Below, piece by piece: positions 1 to 12,588 of a stretch of 64,000 nt of DNA. The stretch is from Rhypophila decipiens. Its lineage: Eukaryota > Ascomycota > Sordariomycetes > Sordariales > Naviculisporaceae. The stretch is from the NCBI GenBank assembly GCA_033297075.1, contig MU858143.1, positions 78,638 to 142,637 on the forward strand. Direction: 5' to 3'. The notes beneath the pieces were generated by a model, which ran no database searches, had not been told where the DNA came from, and was given only the letters and a program-made list of their open reading frames with translations. The position numbers were made by a program, and so were the translations under genes. The stretch's first letter is position 1. The number at the start of each line of letters is the position of its first letter.

Positions 1-1
1 C

Positions 2-388
2 AATCATGCGTCGAGCCACTGCGTCTGTCTTTTCCGGTCTCGCTTTGTCTCCACCGGGAAGGGACGATCCTGGGATGTCTCCGGCTCCGTCGTAGTAGGG
101 CGCGGCCCGGTCAAAGGTCTGGGTAAGGCCCGTTGGAGAGAACGGCCGAGTACTGCCATATGTGGGAGACATGGGCGTCGGCGGTGGCGCTGACGTGCCG
201 GCACTGCTTTTGCTGGCTGCTGTCGCTGAAGAATCTGCTTGCTCATGCTCAGACTCACTAATGTCTTCATCCTCCCAGCTATCGGCCACGGGGGCCTTCT
301 TTTTCTTTGTCGTGGCCTTTGGTCCGGTTTGGATGGATAGCTTGCCGACGCTCGACGCAACTTCGGAAGTAGTGCTTTTAGACGCCAT
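2..388 (-). CDS. 5' part of an uncharacterised low-complexity protein (runs off the window)
   Basis: The reading frame opens at an ATG at 388 and stays open to the left edge, giving at least 129 residues. It starts MASKSTTSEVASSVGKLSI. It then has a lysine run (KKKK), an acidic stretch (DSWEDEDISESE), a Ser/Ala/Pro-rich section, and a better ordered segment with PTYGSTRPFSPTG, a DRAAPYYDGAGDIPG block and TDAVARRMI at the edge. The composition is that of a real soluble, largely disordered protein. I do not recognise the family and assign no function. The 3' end is missing. It is divergent from the Lon protease gene with about 1.1 kb between the two start codons. The overlapping longer frame at 4-360 is a shadow: it has no comparable domain-like pattern. 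Confidence 0.6.
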   Translation of the reverse strand, partial: MASKSTTSEVASSVGKLSIQTGPKATTKKKKAPVADSWEDEDISESEHEQADSSATAASKSSAGTSAPPPTPMSPTYGSTRPFSPTGLTQTFDRAAPYYDGAGDIPGSSLPGGDKARPEKTDAVARRMI

Positions 389-1486
389 GTTGTGAAGCTC
401 AGCGAAAGAAGAGCAGACCAAGTAGATGTTACGAGGTTGGTCGCAACGGGGGCAATAAAAACAGAACAGTCATAAGCCTTCTCATTCAGTGAGAATTATA
501 CAAGACCAAGATTCTGAGACAACGAAGTTTCTATAAGGTCACCTCCCCAACAACCGAAAACATATAAGGACAGCACTGTAGAGTAAAACAAGAGCTAGGG
601 GGGGGGAAAGCGAAAGTTGGTTTGAGACGATTCAGGGTTCCTAAACTTGAAGTAGGTAAGGTCAAGTCCAATGGGCACTTAATCAATATATTGGAATCTG
701 GGAACCGACCTTTGTCTGTAACTTCGGGATGGACAGAGAGCAGTTCCGTTTAAATGAATTAGAACTGCCTTTGGATCAGGGTAAGCCGAGAGTTTTGGCG
801 CCGGCTCTTGATGCAAGTAACCTATGGGAAGAAGAGGGCATAAATGAGGCTTTCTTAAGGTTGCAAGAGACCGTTCCCCCAAAATCGTTGTTACAGCGTA
901 TACCACAGCAGTGGTGAGGAAGACGATTGGCTTTTGACTTGATGACTGTTCTGCATGGATGAAGTGGGGTCCAACTGTCGTTAGTGTAGAAGTCTTTTCG
1001 CGGGGCCCCAAACAGCACTTGTGTGGCTGGGACGCGGAAGAGGCTGATCGTGCCCAGACCACTTTTAGGCCCCTGCTCGACCAGACCCCTGTCTGTAGCA
1101 CCGGAGCTAATTCGACATTCTCCATTTTCTGCCGTCACTGGACCGAAGCTTCAGTTCGCCTCCATTTTAATTATTCATCCAGCATGGTGAAAGTTATGGG
1201 TCTCTGGCTATTTGAGGCGTTCACCAACCCGAACTCTCTGTTAGTGTAGCCCAACTCCGCAGACGGCTAAGACTTGTGCCTATCCTCCTCTTGTTATACT
1301 GTATATCTACCTGGTTTGCTTTTTTTCTCCGGCATTCTAGAATTTTGGCACCAAAAGCGATAGACTGGGCGTTCGTTCCCTCCTCATTCGGATAGATAGC
1401 TCACGCCTGAATCGAGAATCTTCCCACACAGGCGAATTCTGACGTCAAGTCTTCCACTCCAGCCTTGTTCGAAACGTCTCTTCAAG
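389..1486. other. Divergent intergenic region
   Basis: About 1.1 kb between two divergent genes; it must hold both promoters. Short open frames here (for example 729-917) have no recognisable domains. A run of eight G lies near 600. Nothing else is recognised. Confidence 0.6.
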
Positions 1487-4400
1487 ATGCTGCAACGACA
1501 GCGGATCCCTCGAATCCTTGCGGTGCCCAAGTCGCTTATCGCCTTGTCGGCGAGATCAGGACACCTGCGATTCAGGTCGACGCGAGCTTCCTTGCTATCT
1601 CGACACCGCCACGCGCAAACATCACAATCATTCTCCGCAAATCATTCATTACAGTCAACGTCGTACTTTTCCACGCATGGTGCGCTAGAGAAACAAAAGG
1701 GGCAGGGCTTTTTCGATGGCTTAGTGGAGCCCTTGTCGGAAGAAGAGCGCAAGGCAAATATCAAGAAAGCCGAGGCTGAGGAGCAAGATGCAGGAAAAGC
1801 AAAAGAGGCCAGTTCAGAAAAGCTGTCTGGGAAGAGCGAGAAAGGTGCACCCGAGTCTCCTGATGGAAAAGGAAGTTCTGCCGGAGCACCAGCCTCTGGT
1901 TCGGCGCCGGATGCACCGGGCTCGGGTTCTGGGAACAGCGGCGGCAGTGGCGGCAAGAAGGGCAGGTTCCTGACAAGACCAACAGTGCCCGATGTCTACC
2001 CTCAAGTTATGGCCATACCCATCGCCAAGCGACCTCTATTCCCGGGCTTCTACAAGGCCATCACCATCAGAGACCCCAATGTCGCGGCTGCGATAATCGA
2101 GATGATGAAGCGTGGCCAGCCATATGTCGGGGCTTTCCTACTCAAGGATGACAACTCTGATGATGATGTTTTACACAAGGCAGAGGATGTGCACGATGTG
2201 GGCGTGTTCGCTCAAGTCACCAGCGCATTTCCTTTGGCCGCAACAAAGGACGAACCTGCTGGCCTGACGGCGGTTCTCTTCCCCCACCGCAGAATCCGGC
2301 TTTCCGAATTGATACCTCCCAGTCCAGAGGCTGCCAAGACCGATGCTGGAGCAGAACCCACCCCCGCGGCGATACCCAAGCCCGAGGAGGAAACAACTGA
2401 AAAGGGAGATGTGGTAGCCAGCTTTGAGGAGAGCGCTGTTACGGAGCAAAAGGCCGAGCAGCCCGACCCGGCAACCGACTTTTTGAAAAAATACCCCGTT
2501 AGCCTTGTCAAGGTGGAGAATCTCGTCGAGGAGCCATTCGACCCCAACAACCAGACGATCAAAGCCGTTTGCGCCGAGATCATCAATGTCTTCAAGGATC
2601 TTGCCAACAAGAGCGCTCTTTTGAGAGATCATATTTCCACCTTCTCAATAAGTCAGTTCACCGGCAACGTCGCATCGGAACCGGCTAAGCTTGCCGATTT
2701 CGCAGCTGCTGTGTCAGCCGGGGATTCTTCTGAGCTCCAAGAAGTCCTCTCCAGTCTGAGTGTCGAGGACAGAGTTTACAAGGCACTGGTCGTGCTAAAA
2801 AAGGAGTTGATCAATGTCGAGCTTCATGACAAGATTGTCAGGGACGTCGATACGCGCATCAACAAACGACAGCGCGAGTACTACCTCTCGGAGCAGTTGA
2901 AGCACATTCGGCGCGAGCTGGGTCTCGAATCCGACGGAAAAGACAAACTAGTTGAAAAGTTCAAGGAGAAGGGCAACAAACTAGCGATGCCCGAGGCCGT
3001 GCGGACTGTCTTTGAGGAGGAACTGAGTAAACTCGCCCACACGGAGCCTGCCGCATCCGAGTTCAACGTGACACGGAATTACCTGCAATGGCTCACAGAT
3101 CTTCCTTGGGGTCAACGGAGTGCAGAAAACTTTGGCATTGAACACGCCATGACTGTGCTGGACGAGGATCACTATGGCCTCAAGGACGTCAAGGACCGTA
3201 TTCTGGAGTTTATTGCCGTCGGCAAACTACGCGGGTCGGTCGAAGGCAAGATCCTCTGCTTCGTCGGCCCTCCAGGCGTGGGCAAGACAAGCATCGGCAA
3301 GTCTATCGCAAGAGCTCTCAACCGGCCATATTACAGGTTCAGTGTCGGCGGCTTGACGGATGTGGCTGAGATCAAGGGCCATAGGCGGACCTACGTCGGT
3401 GCATTGCCAGGGCGTGTCATCCAGGCTCTGAAGAAGTGCAAGACCGAGAACCCTCTTATTCTGATCGACGAAGTCGACAAGATTGGACGGGGAAATCAGG
3501 GAGATCCCTCTTCCGCTCTTCTCGAGCTTCTCGACCCCGAACAGAATGGCTCTTTCTTGGATCATTATATGGATGTCCCTGTGGATCTCTCCAAGGTCCT
3601 CTTTGTCTGCACAGCTAATTTGACCGACACCATCCCCCAGCCTCTCCTCGATCGTATGGAGGTCATCAGGCTTTCGGGATACGTATCAAACGAGAAGCTC
3701 GCCATCGCGGAGAAGTACCTTGCTCCAAACGCGCAAGACCTGGCCGGGCTCAAAAATGCCGATGTGAAGCTGACCAAAGATGCGATCGAGGAGCTCATCA
3801 AGTCGTACTGCCGGGAGGCCGGAGTTCGCAACTTGAAGAAGCAAATCGAGAAGGTTTATCGCAAGGCGGCTCTGAAAATTGTGCAGGATCTCGGCGAGGA
3901 GGTCCTGCCGGAGGACGAGGCTCTCACGGAGGAGGGCAAAGCTGCGCTCGAGGAGTCGGAGAAGCGCAGTGAATCTGCCGAAAGCACGGCGAGCACTGAA
4001 AGCGCAGAGACCAAGGAAGCTGTCGAGAAGCCACGGGTGGCTCTGAAAGTGCCCGACACGGTCCATGTGGTCATCGACAAGGACAACCTGAAGGACTACG
4101 TCGGACCACCGATCTTCACCTCAGACAGGCTCTACGATGTGACCCCGCCCGGTGTGACCATGGGGCTGGCCTGGACATCGATGGGCGGTGCTGCCATGTA
4201 TATCGAGTCCATCTTGCAATCGGCACTGAGATGCACAAGCCGGCCTTCTTTGGAGATCACCGGCAACCTGAAGACGGTGATGAAGGAATCCTCATCCATT
4301 GCCTACTCGTTTGCAAAGTCGTGGATGGCCAAGGAATTCCCCGAGAATCACTTCCTCGAGAAGGCCAAGATCCACGTGCATGTTCCCGAGGGGGCGGTTC

Positions 4401-4902
4401 AGAAAGACGGTCCGTCAGCCGGTATCACGATGGCAACTTCATTGCTGTCGCTGGCACTGGACACCCCTGTTGATCCTACCACGGCAATGACGGGCGAGCT
4501 GACCTTGACGGGCAAGGTGCTTCGCATTGGAGGATTGAGGGAGAAGACGGTGGCCGCTAGGCGAGCAGGCTGCACCATGATTATCTTCCCGAGTGATAAC
4601 TTGTCGGATTGGTTGGAGCTTCCAGAGGTGTGTGATTCTTGGCATTTTTCTTTCTCCCTCTTCACCCATATACACCCCCGCACAAAGTGTCCTACCTCCC
4701 TACCAAGGTCGCTTCATCACTGACAATTTATTGTGTAAAATCTTAGTATATCAAAGAAGGAATCGAAGGCCGGCCCGTGAGCTGGTACTCGGAGGTGTTT
4801 GACATCATCTTTGCCGACCTAGACAGAGAGAAGGCTAGGACGTGTAACATTATTGATGACAAGAAATCGTCTAATGGTGGGAATGGCTCCGGTGAGGCAT
4901 AG
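1487..4902 (+). CDS. PIM1: Mitochondrial Lon protease (ATP-dependent AAA+ serine protease)
   Basis: Matrix Lon protease, which degrades misfolded and oxidised proteins and supports mitochondrial DNA maintenance (established for the family). Two exons, 1487-4627 and 4747-4902, encode 1098 residues. The intron 4628-4746 starts GTGTGT, has a CACTGAC branch site and ends TTAG; splicing gives LELPE-YIKEGIEGRPVSWY, the usual Lon C-terminus. The Arg/Ser-rich N-terminus lacks acidic residues, as expected of a mitochondrial presequence. It is followed by an acidic and Gly/Ser-rich linker, the Lon substrate-binding domain (from about AIPIAKRPLFPGF), Walker A GPPGVGKT near residue 594, Walker B LILIDEVDKIG near 660, and a peptidase domain with KDGPSAG (Ser977) and GLREKTVA (Lys1020). 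The Ser-Lys spacing of 43 is typical of Lon. An acidic insert before the protease domain, near residue 810-850, is also usual for fungal Pim1. Identification is secure. Confidence 0.97.
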
Positions 4903-7900
4903 TATCACTGCTGGCTACGGGTACCGGTATCGATTGGCTTTTTTTAGTCACTTTGAATGACGAGTACAGGAGCCTCAAGGCCTAAGTGGACCAGCGGCGG
5001 AACGTGCATCGGCAGCTGGTACTTTTATTGCTTTTCCAGCTTTGTGTTTGATTAATATCCCTTATTCTCCCCTTTTTACTAGAGCATATTCGGTTCTCTT
5101 TTATTCGGTTCTCTTGTACGAGATTGCCTCTCGTTTGATGTAAGTTGACTTTGTGTTTTCTTAACTAGCGGTAATTAGCTACCCAAGTATGTACTAGGTC
5201 ACGGGCTCGAGTTATGCCGTGGTCGTGGGCTGCGCTCTCTGTAGCTCACGAGTCACGGGGACCGGGATTGGGATTGGGATCTTCATTGCTATTGAGCGTT
5301 TGTAACTGTAGATAGCGAGATGTCCTTCAGAGCAAAGTATTGTAATGCCCAGCATCGGCCATGTAACTGGGCTGGTGGCCTGAAGAGGGGACACCCAATC
5401 TATCACAGTGATGCCCAACCTGGTAGAGTACATCTGGACCCAAGTACGGAATCGATCATGAGGAGACCGTGTTATTCGATCGAGTTGGACTCCTTCGAGT
5501 AGACACACGACTGCCGAGGAGGTTTATTGATTATTGATTGTCTGATCTCACCACATCCTCAGATGGTGGACTTGGAAATATGACATGTCTCTGGCCATGC
5601 GATCGCATACGGCTGGCTCCACAGCTTATCTGCCATTGACTTGCACGATACACTGCACCGTAACGGTATTCGTGCAAATGGTCAGTGACGAGAAGCTCTG
5701 AGGGCAGTTCATGGGTGACTTGGTGCGGAAAATGAAGCTTCTATGGTGGACTACAGAGACGTCATGTTCCGATGTTGGTGGTGGTTCACCCATTGGTCAT
5801 TACGGAGTAGTGGGGGAGACACATGCAAACAGGTGGATTTTCATCAAAGAGTGAATTATAAAGGCGGGATATTTGCTTCCGCAGCTGGAGCTTTATTCCA
5901 TGTACTAATAGGGTGCAAACTTTGGGAAGCACCGAACCAGTCAATTGGAGGTGGTGAGTCTGCAGACCCATATTTTGAGTAAATAATCTGGCATTGTATG
6001 TGCCAACGGCTTGACGTTCTCCCATGCCGAGCTGCTATGAGACTCACATCTTGGGCATCAACAAAACCCAACCAACCAGACTTCTCATGCCCCCAAGGCT
6101 GATCTGTTGGAGGGCTGCAGGCAAAACGGCCACATGTTCATGTTCCCGGTCCAGAATTGCAGCGAGCTAAGATCCCGCGGGGGAGCTGGCCATGCAGCCG
6201 CAGCCGCATCTCCAAGTCACATTTGCATATCCATACACTGGAAGGGAGAGGGAGGCACATGCATATAGAATGCCCATATGAGATGAGACGAGATGGAAAG
6301 GATGTCAAGCCCAGAGAGTCGTTCCTGAACTCCAACAAGAGACCTACTTCTAGAGAACCTCGCATGGTGACAAGGGCCCGAGCTCGGATGAACAAAGGCT
6401 GGTGGTGGACGAATGTCTAGTGTACTGTACCTACCTACATATATGTATGTCAGAATGGAGGCGGTTCCGGTTGTCAGCCTGTCGAGGTTCTTGCCCAAAA
6501 ATTCCATGTCGTATCCATAACTGGGCACTGCTGCTGTGACTGTTGTCCTGATGCGTTGGCCATTGGCCAGATTCGGTTCTTCTCTGTCTCTTTGTGCGAG
6601 GAGACGTGACGACGGGTGCAAAGTATCCGTGAGGATGCGTAACCCGGGGGGCTATGCAAGACTGCAACCCATCTTGGCTTATACCGATTAGCTGCGTCCC
6701 AGATAAAGCACGTGGCTATTAAATTTCACTTTCCACAAGAGAATATGCAATGACGGAGACGAGTTCTTGCAGACTCTTTGTCTCAGGGGTAACATCCTCA
6801 GGCATCGTCAGCCCGACCGCTACTTTGTGGAAAAAGGGGCCGAAGCCGTTCTTGTTGACAGGTCTGGGCTCGGTGACACGGTCAATAAATAACGGAGTCG
6901 GCTTTTTCTGATGATGCTTACCAAACCTGAAAAGGTCGGTGAAGAAGATTATTCGGTAGTCTAAAAGGTGGAAGAGCACAAAGATACGGATACAGAATCT
7001 GCCACCAATTTTGAGTTGAATCTATTTCCATCCTGTGTGATTCCGTCTGCATTTCTGCAACAACAAGGGCGAGGTGTCGGTTTTTTGGAGGCAGCCACTC
7101 GCAGAAGAAGCTTGGGCTGCGATTTCCACCCGATATCCCGGTCTTGACACTGTAGGTTGTAAACACCTGTTTGCAACCCACAGCAGCGGGACTTGGTGCA
7201 CATCACTCTCCTTAGCGCGGACCGCTGTTTCTTGCTGGACAATTATCCGTATCCGTACGTACTTCTCGTTAGGAACCAAGCATTCAGCCTAGGTATGATC
7301 CTCCAATGTTCAGCGAGGTAGATACTATGGAGGTTCATCAAATTCCCTTACTATGCAAAGGTCAGGTCAACACGTAGGTGCCCAATGAAGTCTCTTCAAA
7401 AACAACCTCAGCCACAGAACCCATTATGAGGCCAGTCATGCATGTTGATACGCAGTGCTCTCTCGGACGTACCCATAGCGCTTGTTACACGTGTTGCACC
7501 CCACAGATGCCCAGGTGCCCAGGTGGCCCGATGCGCCCCAGCCCCCCCCACCTCAACCGGCCTTCCTGGGGTTCCCTGAAGCTGTCTTGGTGGGGACCAA
7601 AGTCATCCGTCCATCCACTGTTCTACCCCATCTGTCGAATTATTGCTGTCCGCCCACAGCTGCTTCAGAGAAACCTCCCTCTCCGTGCAGCACCTCCTCA
7701 TGCACGAGCGCAAACTGAGGAGTGAGTGTGGTTCGAGTGTTGCAACAAGTCACTCAGTGACGAGAAAGGGGGACCAAGGGCCAGGAAACCGCCCGTCGGT
7801 AACCTACCCTCCTTGCTTCATATCCCGTTCTCCATCTCTAATGTTCACGCTCAACATGGTCAAGTTCTTACAGGCTCTGTCTGTCCCTTCGAGCTACTAG

Positions 7901-8580
7901 TACGCAGTGACACCGAGTGCTCCGTTCCTTGTTGGTCTCTTCTCTTCCCCACAGAGCAGCTTTCCAACCAGGACGAGCGGCTCACTCACGCCGCCTTGCA
8001 GAGTTCCCCGAGCACCTTGGATTCGTCAACAACCAGCGCTCGATATCACCTTAGGACGGGGATGGCTTCGCCCTGTTAGTCGGCCTTACTTGCGCCTGAG
8101 CGAGCCCTGCGTTCTTTCAGCAGTTCCAGGTGCTGAACTGAGCTTCCAATTGCAGACGCCAGCCACGAAGCCTGCTCGCAGTGCCGCAGCAAACGATATT
8201 TGGCACGATCCGGCACTACGTTAAGAGTTAGACGTTGTCCCGATACCGGGCGTCTGGGTCAAGGAATCGGTCTTGCCCGCTCTCTGCTTCTTCTTTCTCC
8301 CTGGGTGGACTCCATCTCCGAGACCAGTTGAAAGGTTATTGTGCTGTTGGTCACTGTTGGTCCATGCAAACCCGCTCATTGTTTTTACGGACGGCTGATA
8401 GACACTCATCTCACCTTGGACCGTTGTCTCGTCCCATTCTGCCCCGGGCCCTATTTTGGCTTTCGTCCGCTTCCAATCCTCCAAGTAAACTCAACTCCGC
8501 ACAACGCGCAACGAGTATCGGATCCAAACGAGGAGGGCGGAACCCGCTGGAGACCGGATTCTGATCACCTCCCAAGCCGT
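4903..8580. other. Long intergenic region without recognisable gene
   Basis: About 3.7 kb. Several open frames of 60-120 codons occur on both strands, but none shows a domain, a signal peptide or convincing splice-linked continuation. The part just before 8580 probably contains the 5' leader of the kinase-like gene: its frame is open upstream to 8341, but without an ATG. A copy of the dispersed TACGGAGTA motif is at 5801. Confidence 0.5.
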
Positions 8581-11511
8581 ATGCCCCATCGCGTCGAGGA
8601 CAGCCCAGGCCGTCGAGAAGATACTACTTATTCTTCTCAAGGTCCGATGGCCCAAGCTCAGACGGAAATCCCAGCCAGGGACCCTCTATCACCACCAGAA
8701 CCTAACAGCCCCACGCAACAGCAAAGCTTATGGAGGAGGCTTATATTCGGTCGGGATAGGGATCACGGCGGTTCCACCGCATCAGACGTCAGGGGGCCGG
8801 GATCCGATCAACAAGATGACCCTGGGTCCGGTATTATCCGACGAGTATCTCGAAAGGTTGTCCCCGGACTTCCAAGAGCCCAAACGTTTAAAAGACAACA
8901 GAGCGAGCTGCGCGACAATCTAGAACCCGTGCAACAGACGCCGGCCGAGCGCAGAGCCGTCTCCATGGACAGGCGTATGCACACCTCAGCTACCCCATCA
9001 GTAACCCAGTCCAATCCTCGAACTAGTGCGCCAGACTTCATGCATCATACCCTGAGCGCCACCGCCTCCGTCCCTTCTTTGCCGGCCAGTCATCTCGATG
9101 AAAAGGCGATAGACGGCCTGAGTAACTTGGACGTGATCAGGGGAGATTGGGAGGAGCCTCAAGAAGGGCCTCACATCTCGGACGCCGTCTCGGTGACCGA
9201 CGCACACTCGATTAGCACCTCGCAGTATGACAGCATGATCCACGATGAGCTAGAGCGGATATGGATATTGAATCTTTCGATGCACTTCCGTGACAAATCC
9301 AAGAGGGAGAAGTTTTTTGTAACCTATCGAGAACATGAGACGCTCTGGCGACGTGTGACCATCTCCCTAGACTATCGCAACGCGCCGGAAAACTCTCTCG
9401 AGATGGAGCTCGTCCACACCAAGTTCCAGCGCGACAAAAGCGCCAAGATATACGAGGCCATTCGAGACAGCCTTGCAGATATCCAGTTCTATAACACCGT
9501 GACAAACCTCAAGCTCCAGACGACAGATGGGAGACTTCATGTCCATGTTGTCGAGGATGTGAATGTGCGTTACCAAGCATGCGAAGCCCATTGCTTCCAT
9601 GGAAAGCCACTAACATGTCGTGTAGGAAATAATCAACTATCCCACGATGCGCATGATCCAGCACATGAGATGCCGGAGAGTCAAAGAGCGCGAGATCGAG
9701 TTCGAGTCGCATCTGTCCGGCTTTGTGTACAAAGTACGAGTCAACGGCGAGGTTCTGATCAAGAAGGAAATCCCCGGCCCCGATACGGTGGATGAGTTCC
9801 TGTACGAAATAAATGCGCTCAACCGGCTCCGCTTTGCAAACAACGTAATCCAGTTCTACGGCGTGATTGTTGACGACAAGGAAGAGCATGTCAAGGGTTT
9901 GTTGATCAGCTACGCCGAACAAGGAGCGCTTATCGATGTCCTCTATGATGGCGAACACTCGCTCCCATGGAACACGCGAGAGAAATGGGCGCGGCAGATT
10001 GTAAACGGGCTCGCCGAGATACATGAAGCCGGGTTTGTCCAGGGCGACTTTACTCTCTCTAATATCGTTGTCAACGACGAGGGAGATGCCAAGATCATCG
10101 ACATCAACCGACGGGGCTGTCCAGTTGGCTGGGAACCTCCAGAGGCAACTCCGTTGATCGAAAGCAACCAACGAATCTCCATGTATATCGGCGTCAAATC
10201 AGATTTGTTCCAGCTCGGCATGGTTCTGTGGGCCCTGGCGACACAAGAGGATGAACCCGAGGCACATGGCCGCCCCCTGAGGATTGGTTCGGATCTCAAA
10301 GTGCCCCCATGGTACCGTCGGATTGTCGAGATATGCCTCAGCGAAGACCCTCGGCACCGTATCCAAGCGCTACATCTCCTCTCCATGTTTCCTACCGTCG
10401 AAGAGGAAAGCGAGTACGGCCATCCGCGCGGATCCTCGATATCTTTCGATCAAGCCTCCTCACGTCCCCGCTACTTTGGGGAGTTTGGTGGCAGCCCGAT
10501 TCCTGAGATCAAAACGGTCCAGCCTCCGCACGATTGGGCCTATGTCGGCTGGGGCAATCGCTTCTCAAATGGCGACGAGCCATATTATCCAACGCGAGGA
10601 AGATCGCCACCGTCACCGATGCCTAGCAACCCCAGAGGGTTCGGTTCTCCACGATATAAGCTGCCAAATGGTTCCTGGTCTGACAAACATGGGGCCCAAA
10701 CGGCTCCCTCGGTTAGTGACGTCCCGAATGGCGAGCTAGTGGCTGAGCCCGAAGGGCTTGACGCAACGAATCGAGCATTGGTGGGTGAAAGGGATGACAG
10801 GAGTGCCACAATTCCTCTACGAGTCCTTGAAGATGTGGATGGAGTGATCAAGACGGAGAAGAATGATAACCCGATAGGACTGGGCGAAAAGCAGCAGCCC
10901 ACTCAACCGGATCCGACCCAGACTGGGGACGCCAGGCAAACTACGCCACCGCATGCATCAGCAGAGAAGCCAGAAGCTTTGGTGGACATCCCGCTAGATG
11001 TTGGTGAGAAACTTATTTCCGATGGCGATGCAGTGGAGCAAGCCATGGCTGCCACCACGACCGAGCTAGCCTCTAATAACGACGCGGGGCATATCTCGTC
11101 GAGTACAATCTCCAATACCGTGGAGACAGAAGAGAAGCACGTTGCCGAGGTGCGAGAGTTGGTCGATGAACTTGCACAGTCCCTTCACATTCCGGAGCGG
11201 CAAACGGGCATCGTCAGCGGCGGCCAGAATAGCGCCATACTCGGTGGGGAAGCTCAGGCTGCCGCCGTGGAGCGGGGGATTAATGAAACAAACGCCACAA
11301 CTCACTCATCGGTCCCGGATGCGCTGACGGGTATTGGGTCTGCCCACCATTTGGATTCGACGACGAGCGGGGAACCGGACCTGCTGCTGGCCCATGAGGA
11401 CGATTTTGGTATCGAAAATTTTGCAAAGAATTTCGAGGCTACTGCGACAGACGCAGCGGCCATGCCTGCCGCCACAGTCACAGCTGAGAATGATGATGAT
11501 GATGATGATGA

Positions 11512-11553
<42 letters not shown>

Positions 11554-11575
11554 AACAACAGAACAACTGAGATGA
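8581..11575 (+). CDS. Atypical protein-kinase-like protein with C-terminal poly-Asp tract
   Basis: Two exons (8581-9564, 9626-11575) give 977 residues. The 61-bp intron 9565-9625 (GTGCGT, CTAAC, GTAG) joins HVVEDVN to EIINYPTM. The first in-frame ATG is at 8581. A disordered, Pro/Ser/Gln-rich N-terminal third is followed by a kinase fold at about 340-600: a candidate beta-3 lysine in VLIKKEI (374/375), a possible alpha-C glutamate in FLYEINAL, a catalytic-loop counterpart VQGDFTLSN (Asp469, Asn474) and IIDIN (Asp487). The HRD histidine and arginine are replaced by Gln and Gly, and DFG by DIN. It is therefore an atypical kinase or pseudokinase, although Lys, Asp, Asn and Asp survive. A long disordered tail ends in about 19 Asp residues encoded by a triplet microsatellite. 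The substrate is unknown. Confidence 0.8.
11492..11548 (+). repeat. (GAT)7(GAC)12 triplet microsatellite
   Basis: Seven GAT codons followed by twelve GAC codons, in frame, encode an uninterrupted run of 19 aspartates near the C-terminus of the kinase-like protein. The two codon types are sorted into two pure blocks rather than mixed, consistent with expansion of each block by slippage. Confidence 0.95.
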
Positions 11576-12565
11576 CACTGACGACGTCTAATGATAAGTC
11601 TTGACTTTTTGATATTTCTACTACTAGCGTATTCTTAGCCGTTTTTTGGCCATGTATGCTATGTCTTTCTCCGTTTTCCTTCGATGGATGGTTGCTTTTT
11701 GGAAATGTTTTTTATATGGTGCTTGGCATGGATATTCACACTCGCAATACATCAAGATCAAGCCTGGCGCGAGCAACACGGCACGAACAAACGACCGGCC
11801 AAAACCATTTCCTTGCTTGCACGGTATTATGCATACCTAGTTAAACGTCGAATATGGCAGGCAAATTGTGTTTCTTTTTTCAAGTAGGGAAATTAGGGAG
11901 GGCATAATATTACACACCGTATCTGCTTTTAGAGTATCTGGGTACGAATGAAGTTTACTAGTATTCATAACCGAGGCTCAAATATATCCTCCGTGGCTGG
12001 CTTGATGATTCATGAGTGTTGATTCAAGACAGTTAGTCCCCCAGGTTCCTACAGTACCCGGTTGTCTGTCCGTCAGCATCAGGGCTGGATGCATGTTTGT
12101 CTAGGGGTAGGAGCTGTCATAAGAACTTGGATATATCCGCCAATGTGTTGCGAATGTGACTACCGTGCTACCGTAGTCTCATCTTCTGGTCAGCGTGGCA
12201 GCCCGGCCTGCTGTGGAGCAGTGGCGATGTATATTCTCTGGAGCGTCATCGATGTGGCGCGGGCGGCGTGGAGGATATGAAAGAAGGGAATAGAATTAGG
12301 AGATTACGGAGAAGGCAAGGAGCGTCCTCTAATCGAGTAGGTAACATGAGGCATCGCCGATGACATACGCTACGTGGCAGGCTGGCAGGGACTGAGGGTA
12401 GGCACGAAGCGAAGATCAGGGGTCCCCGAAATATTTTGCGAGCGTTTCCCGCTCCGATGGTGCCCGGTCTTGTTACATCGTATCGATATTGGCCCGATGT
12501 GACGTGCGATTCGACAAGACTCTGGAAGGTGCGGACCTTTTCTCTAGCGGACCTTTTCTCTAATC

Positions 12566-12588
12566 TTCCCGATCCGATCCGATCCGAT
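12566..12588. repeat. (CCGAT)4 short tandem repeat
   Basis: Four tandem CCGAT units (GATCC in another register) in the intergenic region before OLE1. Confidence 0.8.

Noticed and set aside
9509..10171. 220-codon minus-strand frame opposite the kinase-like gene
   Set aside because: Antisense to conserved kinase coding sequence; explained by codon bias of the real gene.
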